DNA from: an uncultured Bacteroidales bacterium
Lineage (GTDB): Bacteria; Bacteroidota; Bacteroidia; Bacteroidales; Paludibacteraceae
Direction: 5' to 3'
DNA: 50,160 nucleotides
Assembly (NCBI GenBank): GCA_946617165.1
Contig: CAMOJP010000004.1
Coordinates: 1 to 50,160, forward strand
Under the pieces are notes generated by a model, which did no database searches, had not been told where the DNA came from, and saw only the letters and a list, made by a program, of their open reading frames with translations. The position numbers and the translations under genes are program-made. Shown here one piece after another: positions 24,794 through 33,033 of this stretch. Numbering within the stretch: the stretch's first letter is position 1; every line of letters starts with the position of its first letter.

Positions 24794-25335
24794 TGAAGAA
24801 GATTGCGCTTTATATTGTCCTTATTCTCATAGCAGCTACGGCTTGTACCTCAAAGAACAAACCTGTGCAACCGGAGACGATAGTTACGGAAATGAGTTAC
24901 GGTAAACTCCTTTATTATGGTCAGTTCTATGATAGTATTGACTGTCATGTTGTAGCGTTGGACCTCTATTCGGACGGACTTACGCTTGATACAACTGATC
25001 ATATAGTAGGGTCGGGTACGAACCTTTATCTAAGTGATATCTTTATTCCGCTTACGGACACAGCCTTATCAAGCGGTGTCTATCGTTGTGCCGATAAGCC
25101 TGCCCCCGGCGTTTTCCTGCCCGGGAAAGACTATGAAGGCACGCCTTCCGGTACGTATATCTTGAGCATCAATAATTCGCAAGTGGCTCAAATCATTCTC
25201 TGTACCGATTCGGCTTTTGTAGTCGCTAATAATGGTCAGACTTCTGATATCGTTTTCAACTTAAAATCGGAGGACAACCACTATAATATCCATTTTAAGG
25301 GAGTCTTGGACTATGAAAACAGGAGCCATCTATAA
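24793..25335 (+). CDS. hypothetical lipoprotein
   Basis: A 180-residue lipoprotein with lipobox ATAC (Cys18), then a beta-rich domain (GKLLYYGQFYDSIDCHVVALDLYSDG, SGTYILSINNSQVAQIILC). I do not recognise the family; the shape is compatible with a small lipocalin-like or NlpE-like fold, but no motif proves it. Its start overlaps the permease stop by one base and its end overlaps xerD by 23 bases, so it is translationally linked to both. Placement next to a Lol-type permease may be meaningful. Confidence 0.65.
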   Translation: MKKIALYIVLILIAATACTSKNKPVQPETIVTEMSYGKLLYYGQFYDSIDCHVVALDLYSDGLTLDTTDHIVGSGTNLYLSDIFIPLTDTALSSGVYRCADKPAPGVFLPGKDYEGTPSGTYILSINNSQVAQIILCTDSAFVVANNGQTSDIVFNLKSEDNHYNIHFKGVLDYENRSHL

Positions 25336-26212
25336 GGAATACCATACTTATTTGCGTTTGGAACGCGCTTTGTCTGAGAATTCTGTTGTTGCTTATGAAC
25401 AGGATTTAGATAAATTGTGCAATTATTTAGAGGCGAATGGTATAGACCCTGTTGATGCCAAATTGGCTGATCTTGAGGACTTTGTATATAACTCTTTTGG
25501 TTCAGGCAGTAATGCTCGTTCGCAGTCCCGCATTCTCTCGGGAGTACACAGTTTCTATCGCTTCTTACTTTACCACAACTATATTGAGTCAGACCCGTCC
25601 GAATTGCTTGAGATGCCTAAGAAGGAACTCCATTTGCCTGATGTACTAACCGTAGAGGAAATAAACGCGATGGTGGAGCAGATTGATTTAAGCAGTAACG
25701 AGGGGCACCGTAACCGTGCTATCGTAGAGATGCTGTACGGTAGTGGTCTGCGCGTGAGCGAGTTAGTCGAACTCAAACTCAGTAATATGTATCGGCAGGA
25801 CGGTTACATGCTCATTCAGGGTAAAGGCAGCAAGCAGCGTCTTGTTCCTATTTCACCCGAAGCGGAGAAGTGGTTCCAATATTGGATGGAAGACCGTGCG
25901 CATCTGGATATCAAGCCCGAATATACCGATATCGCTTTTCTCAACCGTTATGGTCGTCAGCTCACACGCGCGATGATTTTCACTATTATCAAACGTCTAA
26001 CTGCGGCGGCGGGGATTCGTAAAACCGTCTCTCCTCACACACTCCGTCACTCTTTTGCGACTCATCTTCTGCAAAACGGGGCGGATTTGCGTATCATTCA
26101 GCAGTTACTCGGCCATGAGAATATCACTACCACAGAGATTTATACGCACGTGGATATACAGGACCTTCGTAATGCTATTCTTCAGTTTCATCCTGCTAAC
26201 CGCAATGACTAA
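25313..26212 (+). CDS. xerD: tyrosine recombinase XerD
   Basis: A 299-residue site-specific recombinase that resolves chromosome dimers at dif. The N-terminal SAM-like DNA-binding domain spans residues 5-90. The catalytic set is complete: Arg147 (GSGLRVSE), Lys171, His242-x-x-Arg245 (HTLRHSFATHLL), His268 (LLGHENITTTEIYTHV) and Tyr277. Length and sequence fit XerD rather than an integrase of a mobile element. It overlaps the upstream lipoprotein gene by 23 bases. Confidence 0.9.
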   Translation: MKTGAIYKEYHTYLRLERALSENSVVAYEQDLDKLCNYLEANGIDPVDAKLADLEDFVYNSFGSGSNARSQSRILSGVHSFYRFLLYHNYIESDPSELLEMPKKELHLPDVLTVEEINAMVEQIDLSSNEGHRNRAIVEMLYGSGLRVSELVELKLSNMYRQDGYMLIQGKGSKQRLVPISPEAEKWFQYWMEDRAHLDIKPEYTDIAFLNRYGRQLTRAMIFTIIKRLTAAAGIRKTVSPHTLRHSFATHLLQNGADLRIIQQLLGHENITTTEIYTHVDIQDLRNAILQFHPANRND

Positions 26213-26215
26213 AGC

Positions 26216-28630
26216 ATGACCTTGTGGCGAGAAATACTATCCGTAATTCTTTTGGCAGTCTTCACAGCCCCTGTAGTGGCGCAGGAAACTATAGTGGTAG
26301 GTGATGTCACTTGTGCTGAAACGGGAGAGCCTGTTCCTAATGCCAATATTTATTATTCCGGCACTTCGGTCGGCACGACCTCTAACGAAGAAGGTTCATT
26401 TGCTATCCGTTCTACGTTTACCAAAAGACGCACACTCGTCGTTTCTGCTGTAGGCTATCACCCCCAGCGTTTTCATGTCGAGCCGGGTATAATGGCAGGC
26501 ATCCAAGTGGCGTTGAACGAGAAGACAGCTGTTCTGGAGGAAGTGTATGCCAGACCGGACGACTCGTATGCTTTAGCACTTATTGCCGGTGTTAAAGCAC
26601 ATAGGGAAGTGAATGACCGCTTCCTGCAACCGAATACTGCAGAAGCTGAGGCTACCACTGAACTCTTTATCAGTGATATCGAATCCCGCCATCTCAGACG
26701 CCGTATTTGGAAGAGTTTACAAGCCGGAATGATTAGTGCCGAGGACTCGTCGCTTATGTTACCGCTATATGTCTCACGCCAGAGGAAAATACTCTCAGGT
26801 GATGAAGCGACCGATGCCGGAGAGAGAGAAGAGCATGCGGTGGTGCTTACCTCCACTGATTATACGGCGTTGCTTAGCGGGAACGGAAATATCAATTTCT
26901 ACCGCAACTCCGTCTCTCTTCTCGGCCGCAGTTTTCTCTCTCCTCTTGCTTCGTCGTCGAATACGTATTACAAGTATTATTTAGCGGATTCTGTTGATAC
27001 GGAAACGGGCAAAGAGTATGTCCTTCATTTTCGTACGAAGAATGCGTATTACGCGACGTTTAACGGTGAGATGCGTATTGATTCCGCCACTTATGCCTTG
27101 CGTGCTATCACAGCTCATGTGCCGGCGCAAACGGGTATTAATTACCTCAAGAGTTTGCATATTAACCAAATCATAGCCGATGACAACTCGTTGCAGGACG
27201 AACATATATCTGCTATTCTTGATTTTGGTGTTAAGACGCAGCAGACGAAAGTCTTTCCAACGGTGCTTCTCCGTACATCTCTGTCGAGTGGTCTGAGCAG
27301 CCGTACCCCATTAGCCTTATCCGGGAGTCCGCAGTCTGCTTTATCCGATAGTGCATCTTCACTCTCCTGTGCCGATAGTGTGCTATTGACGTTGGATTCG
27401 CTTCCTCTTATCCGCTTTGCGCAATGGACGGCATCCATCATCAATACGGGCTATATCCCTACAGGTACTTTTCTGGATGTTGGTAACATACAAGAGATAC
27501 TTCAAGTCAACGAGCACGAGAAAGTGCATCTTGGTCTGCCGTTCCGCACGAACGCGAAGCTTATGAAGCGTGTGTCTTTGGAGGCATCGCTTGGTTATGG
27601 TTTTCGTGACCGTGCTTTTAAGGGTATGGGGCGTATCAATGTGCAGTTACCAACCCCTCGTCGGCATGTGTTCTTTTTGGAGTATCAGGACCATTATATG
27701 TGGACGGAGGTGGATGATTTCACCAGATTGCTGCATGAGAATGGTATTGGCTTCAGGACTATGGACTTTACGGCATATGCTTTTGAGGCGTTGCGTTATA
27801 CCCCATCGGCTAAGAACACGGCTACGCGTCAGCGGCAGCTACAGTTGCATTTTGATAATGACTGGACGGATAATATTGAGACCCAGTTATATGTCCGTGT
27901 AGGTTGGATGGGATATGGCGACCCGCTTGTCGGATACCATCAGATTCCTTACTTCCCATATCAGACTATTGGTGGTATTGTGCGTGTCGGGTTTAAGGAG
28001 CGTAAGATAGACGGTTATTTCTCCCGCTATCATGTATATAGTTCTTTGCCGGTTCTTTATGTAGGATTAGAGGCGGGTTCCTACCAGTTACCGGTGACGG
28101 GTGAGGTGGGCAGTAGTTATTCGCTCTTTGCCAAGTTCAATCTTCTTCTCCGTCATCGTGCGGACTTAGGAATGGGAGGAACGCTTGATTACGCCTTGCA
28201 GGGAGGGTGTATTTTTGGGTCAGTACCATATCCTTTTCTTCATCATTTTGAAGGCAACCAAGGTTATGCCTATGACCCGTACCGTTTTACGTTAATGAAT
28301 AATTTTCAGTATGCTGCGGATAAGTATGTAGCTCTTCACGCTGAGTGGAACGGTCAGGGTATTCTCTTCAATCTGATACCCGGTATCCGTTATCTGCGTC
28401 TCCGAGAGTTGGTTACGTTCAAGCTTGCATACGGTGCCATTACGAATGCCCAGCCATCGGCTGTCAGCTATTCGTTTTCGGCTTTCAAGGCGCCTTATGT
28501 GGAACTGGGTTGCGGTATAGGGAATATACTTCGCGTGTTAGATATCTATTCTGTTTGGCGTCTTACTAATTGGCAGGACACTTCTACTCCGCGTTGGGCG
28601 CTCCGGTTCCGCCTGCATATTTCACTATAG
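26216..28630 (+). CDS. DUF5686 outer-membrane protein with carboxypeptidase-regulatory-like domain
   Basis: An 804-residue protein with a signal peptide ending VVAQE (about residue 23). Residues 25-112 are a CarboxypepD_reg-like beta sandwich (VVGDVTCAETGEPVPNANIYY, TSVGTTSNEEGSF, VSAVGYHPQRF). The remainder matches DUF5686, with a long C-terminal part of alternating amphipathic strands ending RFRLHISL, typical of an outer-membrane barrel. These proteins are widespread in Bacteroidota and not functionally defined. It lies four bases after xerD and converges on the antiporter gene. Confidence 0.85.
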   Translation: MTLWREILSVILLAVFTAPVVAQETIVVGDVTCAETGEPVPNANIYYSGTSVGTTSNEEGSFAIRSTFTKRRTLVVSAVGYHPQRFHVEPGIMAGIQVALNEKTAVLEEVYARPDDSYALALIAGVKAHREVNDRFLQPNTAEAEATTELFISDIESRHLRRRIWKSLQAGMISAEDSSLMLPLYVSRQRKILSGDEATDAGEREEHAVVLTSTDYTALLSGNGNINFYRNSVSLLGRSFLSPLASSSNTYYKYYLADSVDTETGKEYVLHFRTKNAYYATFNGEMRIDSATYALRAITAHVPAQTGINYLKSLHINQIIADDNSLQDEHISAILDFGVKTQQTKVFPTVLLRTSLSSGLSSRTPLALSGSPQSALSDSASSLSCADSVLLTLDSLPLIRFAQWTASIINTGYIPTGTFLDVGNIQEILQVNEHEKVHLGLPFRTNAKLMKRVSLEASLGYGFRDRAFKGMGRINVQLPTPRRHVFFLEYQDHYMWTEVDDFTRLLHENGIGFRTMDFTAYAFEALRYTPSAKNTATRQRQLQLHFDNDWTDNIETQLYVRVGWMGYGDPLVGYHQIPYFPYQTIGGIVRVGFKERKIDGYFSRYHVYSSLPVLYVGLEAGSYQLPVTGEVGSSYSLFAKFNLLLRHRADLGMGGTLDYALQGGCIFGSVPYPFLHHFEGNQGYAYDPYRFTLMNNFQYAADKYVALHAEWNGQGILFNLIPGIRYLRLRELVTFKLAYGAITNAQPSAVSYSFSAFKAPYVELGCGIGNILRVLDIYSVWRLTNWQDTSTPRWALRFRLHISL

Positions 28631-28633
28631 CTT

Positions 28634-29995
28634 TTATTGCTGTTGTGTAGGCTGGTCGTTCTCGCTCATGTTTTTAAGGAAGAGGTTGACGAGTCGTTTG
28701 GTGATAACTGTTTTGCGTACGGCATGTTTCACCTTGTCGGCTCTATTAGGAGCGTCTTTCGTAGTGGTTTTCTGTGCATTCTGCTGGGCGAGGTTTACTT
28801 TCTCTTCCCGTGCGTCAATTTTCGCTTTCATCCGTGGAGACGCATGTTTATACAGGAGGTTGTAACATGGTTCAGCCGCCTTCATGATATAGGGTGTGAG
28901 GAATGTAGTCAGGACACTGGCGGCAACGATGATGGGGTAGATAGCCGGATCAGTCACGTTCAGTTTGGTACCTAAAGCAGCAATGATGAATGAGAACTCA
29001 CCTATTTGTACAAACGAGAATCCCGTCATCATCGCATCTTTCAGCGTTTCTCCTCCCCACCAGCACCCGAGCGTACCGAAGATAATCATACCCACGATAA
29101 TGACTACAGCCACAGTGAGGATGGAAGGCCAGTATTCGACTAAGGAAGCCGGATTGATCATCATGCCGACTGATACGAAGAAGATAGCGGCAAAGACGTT
29201 CTTGAGGGGTGTCATAAGCTGTTCGATACGGTGTGACTCTTTCGTCTCGGCGAGAATCATACCCATTACGAAGGCACCGAGTGCGGAGCTGAATCCTGCT
29301 TCTTCTGCAGTGAGCACCATACCGAGGCACAGACCGAGCGAGAGCACAATGAGTATTTCGTCGTTGAGGTGTGGCCGTACCCAGCGGAAGAGTGTAGGTA
29401 TAATCAGTATGCCGACGATGAACCATACGGCGAGTGTGAGAGCGAGCACGCCTACTTTCTCGAGCAATTCGACTCCCTCGAAGCTGTTTTTAACGGCTAT
29501 ACTGGATAGCAGCACCATGAGTACGACGGCGATGATATCTTCAAAGATAAGTATACCGGTAGCACCTTTGACGAACCTGGCTTTACCTAATCCGGCTTCA
29601 TCGATAGCTTTCATCACTATAGTGGTTGAGGACATACACAGCATAGCTGCGAGGAAGAGCGAGTTCATTGTATCGAGCAAGGCGAAACGTCCTACTCCAT
29701 AGCCCAATATCATCATGCCGATAACGATTGTTCCGGCACCGACGAGAGCGACCTTTCCGCTTTGGAAGAGGTTTTTGACCCGGAACTCCAGTCCGATACA
29801 GAACAGCACAAAGAGCACACCTATATTTCCCCACGTCTCTACGTTTTCCATATTGACGAAGTTTTGTCCGAAGAGGTGCGGTCCTACTAATATACCGGCT
29901 ACGATATATCCTAAAACGACGGGTTGTTTGAGTAACTTGAACAGCAGTGCTACTACGCCTGCGGTAATCATTAAGATGTATAAATCCTGTACCAT
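28634..29995 (-). CDS. CPA2-family cation:proton antiporter (Kef-type)
   Basis: A 453-residue inner-membrane transporter with about twelve hydrophobic helices. Family features are KQPVVLGYIVAGILVGPH near the N-terminus, WGNIGVLFVLFCIGLEF, MSSTTIVMKAIDEAG, GILIFEDIIAVVLMVLLSS and AFVMGMILAETKESHRI. The short basic C-terminus lacks the TrkA-N domain of KefB/KefC. The longest frame starts with TTG at 30025, but that codon lies within the -7 promoter box, so the ATG at 29995 (MVQDLYILMI) is taken as the start. Ion specificity cannot be read. Confidence 0.9.
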   Translation of the reverse strand: MVQDLYILMITAGVVALLFKLLKQPVVLGYIVAGILVGPHLFGQNFVNMENVETWGNIGVLFVLFCIGLEFRVKNLFQSGKVALVGAGTIVIGMMILGYGVGRFALLDTMNSLFLAAMLCMSSTTIVMKAIDEAGLGKARFVKGATGILIFEDIIAVVLMVLLSSIAVKNSFEGVELLEKVGVLALTLAVWFIVGILIIPTLFRWVRPHLNDEILIVLSLGLCLGMVLTAEEAGFSSALGAFVMGMILAETKESHRIEQLMTPLKNVFAAIFFVSVGMMINPASLVEYWPSILTVAVVIIVGMIIFGTLGCWWGGETLKDAMMTGFSFVQIGEFSFIIAALGTKLNVTDPAIYPIIVAASVLTTFLTPYIMKAAEPCYNLLYKHASPRMKAKIDAREEKVNLAQQNAQKTTTKDAPNRADKVKHAVRKTVITKRLVNLFLKNMSENDQPTQQQ

Positions 29996-30022
29996 AAGAG
30001 ATGTTGTATTTTTTTGCGGCTG

Positions 30023-30030
30023 CAAAGGTA
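30023..30030 (-). promoter_or_regulatory. -7 promoter box TACCTTTG of the antiporter gene
   Basis: Reads CAAAGGTA on the plus strand; about 28 bases upstream of the ATG at 29995. Confidence 0.7.
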
Positions 30031-30094
30031 CGCTTTTTTGTGCGTTTGTGCAAACAAATTTACTGTTTTTCTTGTCTTATTGGTAAAAAAACAC

Positions 30095-30102
30095 TATCTT
30101 TG
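30095..30102 (+). promoter_or_regulatory. -7 promoter box TATCTTTG of the YbaK-type gene
   Basis: In AAAAAAACACTATCTTTGCAG; TTTTTCTTG about 20 bases upstream fits -33. Start codon is 38 bases downstream. Confidence 0.7.
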
Positions 30103-30139
30103 CAGCCTAAAGTAATAATGAATCATATAGTTATAGACC

Positions 30140-30619
30140 ATGTCCAAGCCAATACAGAAGACAAATGTATGTCGTATGCTTGATGCGTCAGGTGTGCCGT
30201 ACGAACTGATTGCGTACTCGGTTGACGAGTCGGATTTGAGTGCTGTTCACGTAGCAGCGGAGTTGCATGAAGATATCGATGCCGTCTTCAAGACTATTGT
30301 GTTGGAGGGCGACAGGACAGGACATTTTGTATGCGTCATTCCGGGAGCTTTTGAGGTGGACCTCAAGAAAGCATCCCGTGCGAGTGGTAATAAATCCTGC
30401 AAACCTGTTCCGCTGAAGGAGTTGCTGCCGCTGACGGGGTATATTCGCGGCGGTTGTTGTCCTATAGGAATGAAAAAGTTGTTTCCGTCCTATATTGACG
30501 AGACTTGCCTGTTGCATGAAAAGATATACGTCTCTGCCGGTCAGCGCGGATTGCAACTTCGTATGACGCCAGAAGACCTGATAGCTTACGTGCCCTTAGC
30601 TGTCAGCGACTTGATATAA
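30140..30619 (+). CDS. ybaK: YbaK/EbsC-family Cys-tRNA(Pro) deacylase
   Basis: A 159-residue editing enzyme that hydrolyses mischarged Cys-tRNA(Pro) in trans. It shows the YbaK layout: an N-terminal TNVCRMLDASGVPYELIAY strand-helix, DAVFKTIVLEGD with the catalytic Lys region, FEVDLKKASRASG, and the GYIRGGCCPIGMKKLFP loop that forms the active site. Length is typical. It is transcribed alone from the promoter at 30095. Confidence 0.9.
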   Translation: MSKPIQKTNVCRMLDASGVPYELIAYSVDESDLSAVHVAAELHEDIDAVFKTIVLEGDRTGHFVCVIPGAFEVDLKKASRASGNKSCKPVPLKELLPLTGYIRGGCCPIGMKKLFPSYIDETCLLHEKIYVSAGQRGLQLRMTPEDLIAYVPLAVSDLI

Positions 30620-30654
30620 AAGGCTATAGATGCGCTAAAGCGCGTTGGGTGTAT

Positions 30655-30804
30655 TTATTGCCGATTATGATTATTTTGTGCATTCTCAAATAATCTCTCT
30701 ATGTTCATCAATAGGAATTGTTCTATCGGCATCGCTTCGCCTTCAATGACCAACTCCGTAGTGGGATGGAACTGCTCGCGGAATAGCGTAAGACCCTGAT
30801 TCAT
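30655..30804 (-). pseudogene. 3' remnant of an ATPase gene with DUF4143-like end
   Basis: Reading the minus strand gives 49 codons from an ATG at 30804 to TAA at 30655, with GLTLFREQFHPTTELVIEGE and MPIEQFLLMNIERLF. This resembles the last part of AAA-type ATPases with a DUF4143 domain, in which a restriction-fold-like segment ends in a G-G-E-x-x-P-I-E-x-F-L pattern. Nothing upstream continues the protein: the sequence runs straight into short TCTCGGT repeats. It is most likely a truncated remnant; a small intact gene is less likely. Confidence 0.45.
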
Positions 30805-31037
30805 CTCTCGGTCTTGTCTCGGTCATCTCTCGGTTATCTCTCGGTGGAGACACCGAAGTAATGTTATAGCGGTCGTGGCTACCCTGTACGCCACTTCCCT
30901 TTCAGCCATACGGCTGCGTGACCGCAAGGGTCGCGCCATTCTATGTATTGCACTTAGTCCTCGCTATGGTGATAGCTCGGGTGCAATACTCGGAGTGCGT
31001 TCCGTCGCACTCCTTCACGGTCATCTCTCGGTGGAGA
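30801..31037 (+). repeat. TCTCGGT repeats and a cluster of hairpins
   Basis: The word TCATCTCTCGGT or close variants recur at about 11-base steps in 30801-30845 and once more at 31021-31032, each group ending in CTCGGTGGAGA. Between them are perfect inverted repeats: CAGCC/GGCTG around 30903-30915, GTATTGCAC (30945-30953) / GTGCAATAC (30981-30989) enclosing GCTAT (30963-30967) / ATAGC (30972-30976), and GGAGTGCG (30992-30999) / CGCACTCC (31006-31013). No ORF is convincing. It looks like an accumulation of palindromic repeats replacing the upstream part of the remnant gene. Confidence 0.55.
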
Positions 31038-31056
31038 TTAAAGGGTTATAGGTAAC

Positions 31057-31183
31057 TCCATTACGCCCTTTATGTGCAAGCACCGAAGTCCGTAATGAGT
31101 CCCCTATATAGAAAATATTTTCTATTCGCTTCATTTTTATGCTCGAAAATTTGTGTATATGCTATATTTGTTGTAACTTTGCA
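31057..31183 (+). repeat. structured intergenic repeat, copy 2, ending in the pfkA promoter
   Basis: Diverged copy of the element at 12906-13031. Stem 1 is ATTACG (31060-31065) / CGTAAT (31091-31096) around the same CCCTTTATGTGCAAGCACC core; stem 2 is TAGAAAA (31109-31115) / TTTTCTA (31118-31124). The paired bases differ from copy 1 but remain complementary. The T-rich spacer and promoter follow. Confidence 0.65.
31174..31181 (+). promoter_or_regulatory. -7 promoter box TAACTTTG of the pfkA operon
   Basis: Consensus box 30 bases before the pfkA start. No further convincing promoter is seen between the genes up to 40276. Confidence 0.65.
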
Positions 31184-31211
31184 GGCTAATTGACAATTAA
31201 AATTATAACTT

Positions 31212-32195
31212 ATGGAATATAAGATTCAAACAGTTGGTGTATTAACATCCGGAGGAGACGCGCCGGGCATGAATGCCGCTATAAGAGCCGTAACACGGGC
31301 GGCTATCGCTAATAATATCCGCGTTAAAGCTATCTATCGTGGCTATAAGGGACTTATGGACGGTGAAGTACAAGAGTTTACTACACAGGATGTGAGCGGG
31401 ATAATTCAACGAGGAGGAACTATCCTCAAATCAGCCCGAAGCCAAGAGTTTACTACGCCTGAAGGTCGGAAGCGTGCATACGATACGATGCAGAGGGAAC
31501 AGATAGATGCGCTGATAGTTATCGGCGGAGACGGCTCGTTCACAGGAGCAAGACTACTCGCACAAGAATATAACATACCCGTTATCGGAGTACCGGGGAC
31601 AATAGACAATGACCTTTGGGGGACCGATTCCACTATCGGGTACGATACGGCGCTAAATACTATTGTTGAGTGCGTGGACAAATTGCGAGATACCGGAACC
31701 AGCCACGAGAGACTGTTTCTTGTCGAGATAATGGGGCGAGATGCGGGTTTCCTCACGCTCAACGCTGCTATTGCCGCAGGAGCCGAAGCGGCTGTCATTC
31801 CAGAACGGGCTACACTTGAAGAACAATTGGAAGCGGCTATCGGACAAGGAAGGCGCAAGCATAAGAATAGCGGCATCGTCTTGGTTCAAGAGCATGCTAT
31901 ACCCGGAGGTGCGCAGGCGGTTGCTAAAGTCATTGAGCAGAACCATCCCGAGTACGACACACGCGTGACTATTCTCGGTCACCTGCAGCGCGGCGGATCA
32001 CCTACTGCCTTTGACCGTATACTGGCTTCCAGGCTTGGATGTGCAGCTGTGCAGGCACTCCTGGACGAACAACGGTCCATAATGGTGGGACTGCAAAACG
32101 GTGAAGTGGTTTATGTGCCGCTTACAAAGGCTATCAAAGAGAAAAAAGACATCAAAGACGATAAATGGCAAGCATTGCAAGTACTCAGTCTGTAA
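31212..32195 (+). CDS. pfkA: ATP-dependent 6-phosphofructokinase
   Basis: A 327-residue glycolytic enzyme that phosphorylates fructose 6-phosphate. Signatures are [15 protein letters not shown] at the N-terminus, [45 protein letters not shown] (catalytic Asp in the TIDND loop) and [11 protein letters not shown]. The Gly in GGDGS, rather than Asp, suggests use of ATP rather than pyrophosphate. It heads a closely spaced series in which the next gene, the Ig-like protein of caspase cassette 2, starts seven bases after its stop. Confidence 0.95.
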   Translation: MEYKIQTVGVLTSGGDAPGMNAAIRAVTRAAIANNIRVKAIYRGYKGLMDGEVQEFTTQDVSGIIQRGGTILKSARSQEFTTPEGRKRAYDTMQREQIDALIVIGGDGSFTGARLLAQEYNIPVIGVPGTIDNDLWGTDSTIGYDTALNTIVECVDKLRDTGTSHERLFLVEIMGRDAGFLTLNAAIAAGAEAAVIPERATLEEQLEAAIGQGRRKHKNSGIVLVQEHAIPGGAQAVAKVIEQNHPEYDTRVTILGHLQRGGSPTAFDRILASRLGCAAVQALLDEQRSIMVGLQNGEVVYVPLTKAIKEKKDIKDDKWQALQVLSL

Positions 32196-32202
32196 AATAA
32201 CA

Positions 32203-33033
32203 ATGAGAGGAATCGCACTTGTAACAGGATTATGTATATCTATAACATCTGTTTTAGGGCAGGTTGTTACGAATGCCGATTGCTATGCAGACGGTGAGAA
32301 GGCGGTGATTACGTATAGTCTGGACAAGGAAGCGAATATAGATGTTCAAGTGTCGCTGAACAACGGCAGTTTTCAGACGATAGAGCGCAGCAGTCTGAGC
32401 GGCGATGCGGGTGTGAATGTGCGTAAGGGAAAAAACAAAAAGATAGCGTGGGATGTGCTGAAGGACAGGACGAGTCTGGTTGGAGATGTGCAGTTCCGAA
32501 TTATACCGTCGGAGTCGCTGAATGCCTATACGAAGCGTATCAATCGTGAGAACTATCAGAAGACCGGTTATCCTGCCTTGTGCAACCGTTATTTCAGTCG
32601 TGTGGGCAGTTGGTCGATATCGTTTTTGGATGTAGGTATCGGTGCGGGAGTTCGTGATCGGAAAGGTCAGGCTCCGTTATATTTCGGTATAGGTGCGTTC
32701 CGTTACCGTTTTGTAGAGGTTTCGTTAGTGTCTTTTGCGTGGGAGTTGACCTCGACGGCTCGTACTTACAGTCTTGCTTCGCTGAGCAGCGATGCGACCC
32801 GTATCTACTGGGAGCCCCAAGTGCGTTTTGTGTTGCCGATGACTGATCGTTGGGCATTTGTGTTTGCGGGTGGTCCGTGTCTGAGTTTTCGTGATGAGAC
32901 GGACAAGTGGTCCTTCACGGCAAACGCCCGGATACGCTATGACATATCCTTGGCGCTGATGGATTTATTTGCCGGTTATGAGCATAATACGGCATTAATA
33001 GGTATAGCATTTTCGTTAAAATGGAGCAGATGA
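32203..33033 (+). CDS. exported protein with Ig-like N-terminal domain and barrel-like C-terminal half (caspase cassette 2)
   Basis: A 276-residue protein. The frame is open from 32101 inside pfkA, but the ATG at 32203 gives a proper signal peptide (RGIALVTGLCISITSVLGQ) just after the pfkA stop. Residues 20-105 form the same beta domain as in the gene at 3395 (VVTNADCYADGEKAVITYSL, SGDAGVNVRKGKNKKIAWDVL). The C-terminal half has amphipathic strands (VEVSLVSFAWELTS, WAFVFAGGPCLSF) and ends AFSLKWSR, like an eight-stranded barrel. A paralogue of the 3395 product by order, length and motifs; its stop overlaps the caspase start, implying coupled translation. Confidence 0.75.
   Translation: MRGIALVTGLCISITSVLGQVVTNADCYADGEKAVITYSLDKEANIDVQVSLNNGSFQTIERSSLSGDAGVNVRKGKNKKIAWDVLKDRTSLVGDVQFRIIPSESLNAYTKRINRENYQKTGYPALCNRYFSRVGSWSISFLDVGIGAGVRDRKGQAPLYFGIGAFRYRFVEVSLVSFAWELTSTARTYSLASLSSDATRIYWEPQVRFVLPMTDRWAFVFAGGPCLSFRDETDKWSFTANARIRYDISLALMDLFAGYEHNTALIGIAFSLKWSR

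Noticed and set aside
25313..26212. Integrase of a mobile element
   Set aside because: Length, motif spacing and operon context fit the housekeeping recombinase XerD; no attachment sites or cargo are visible around it.
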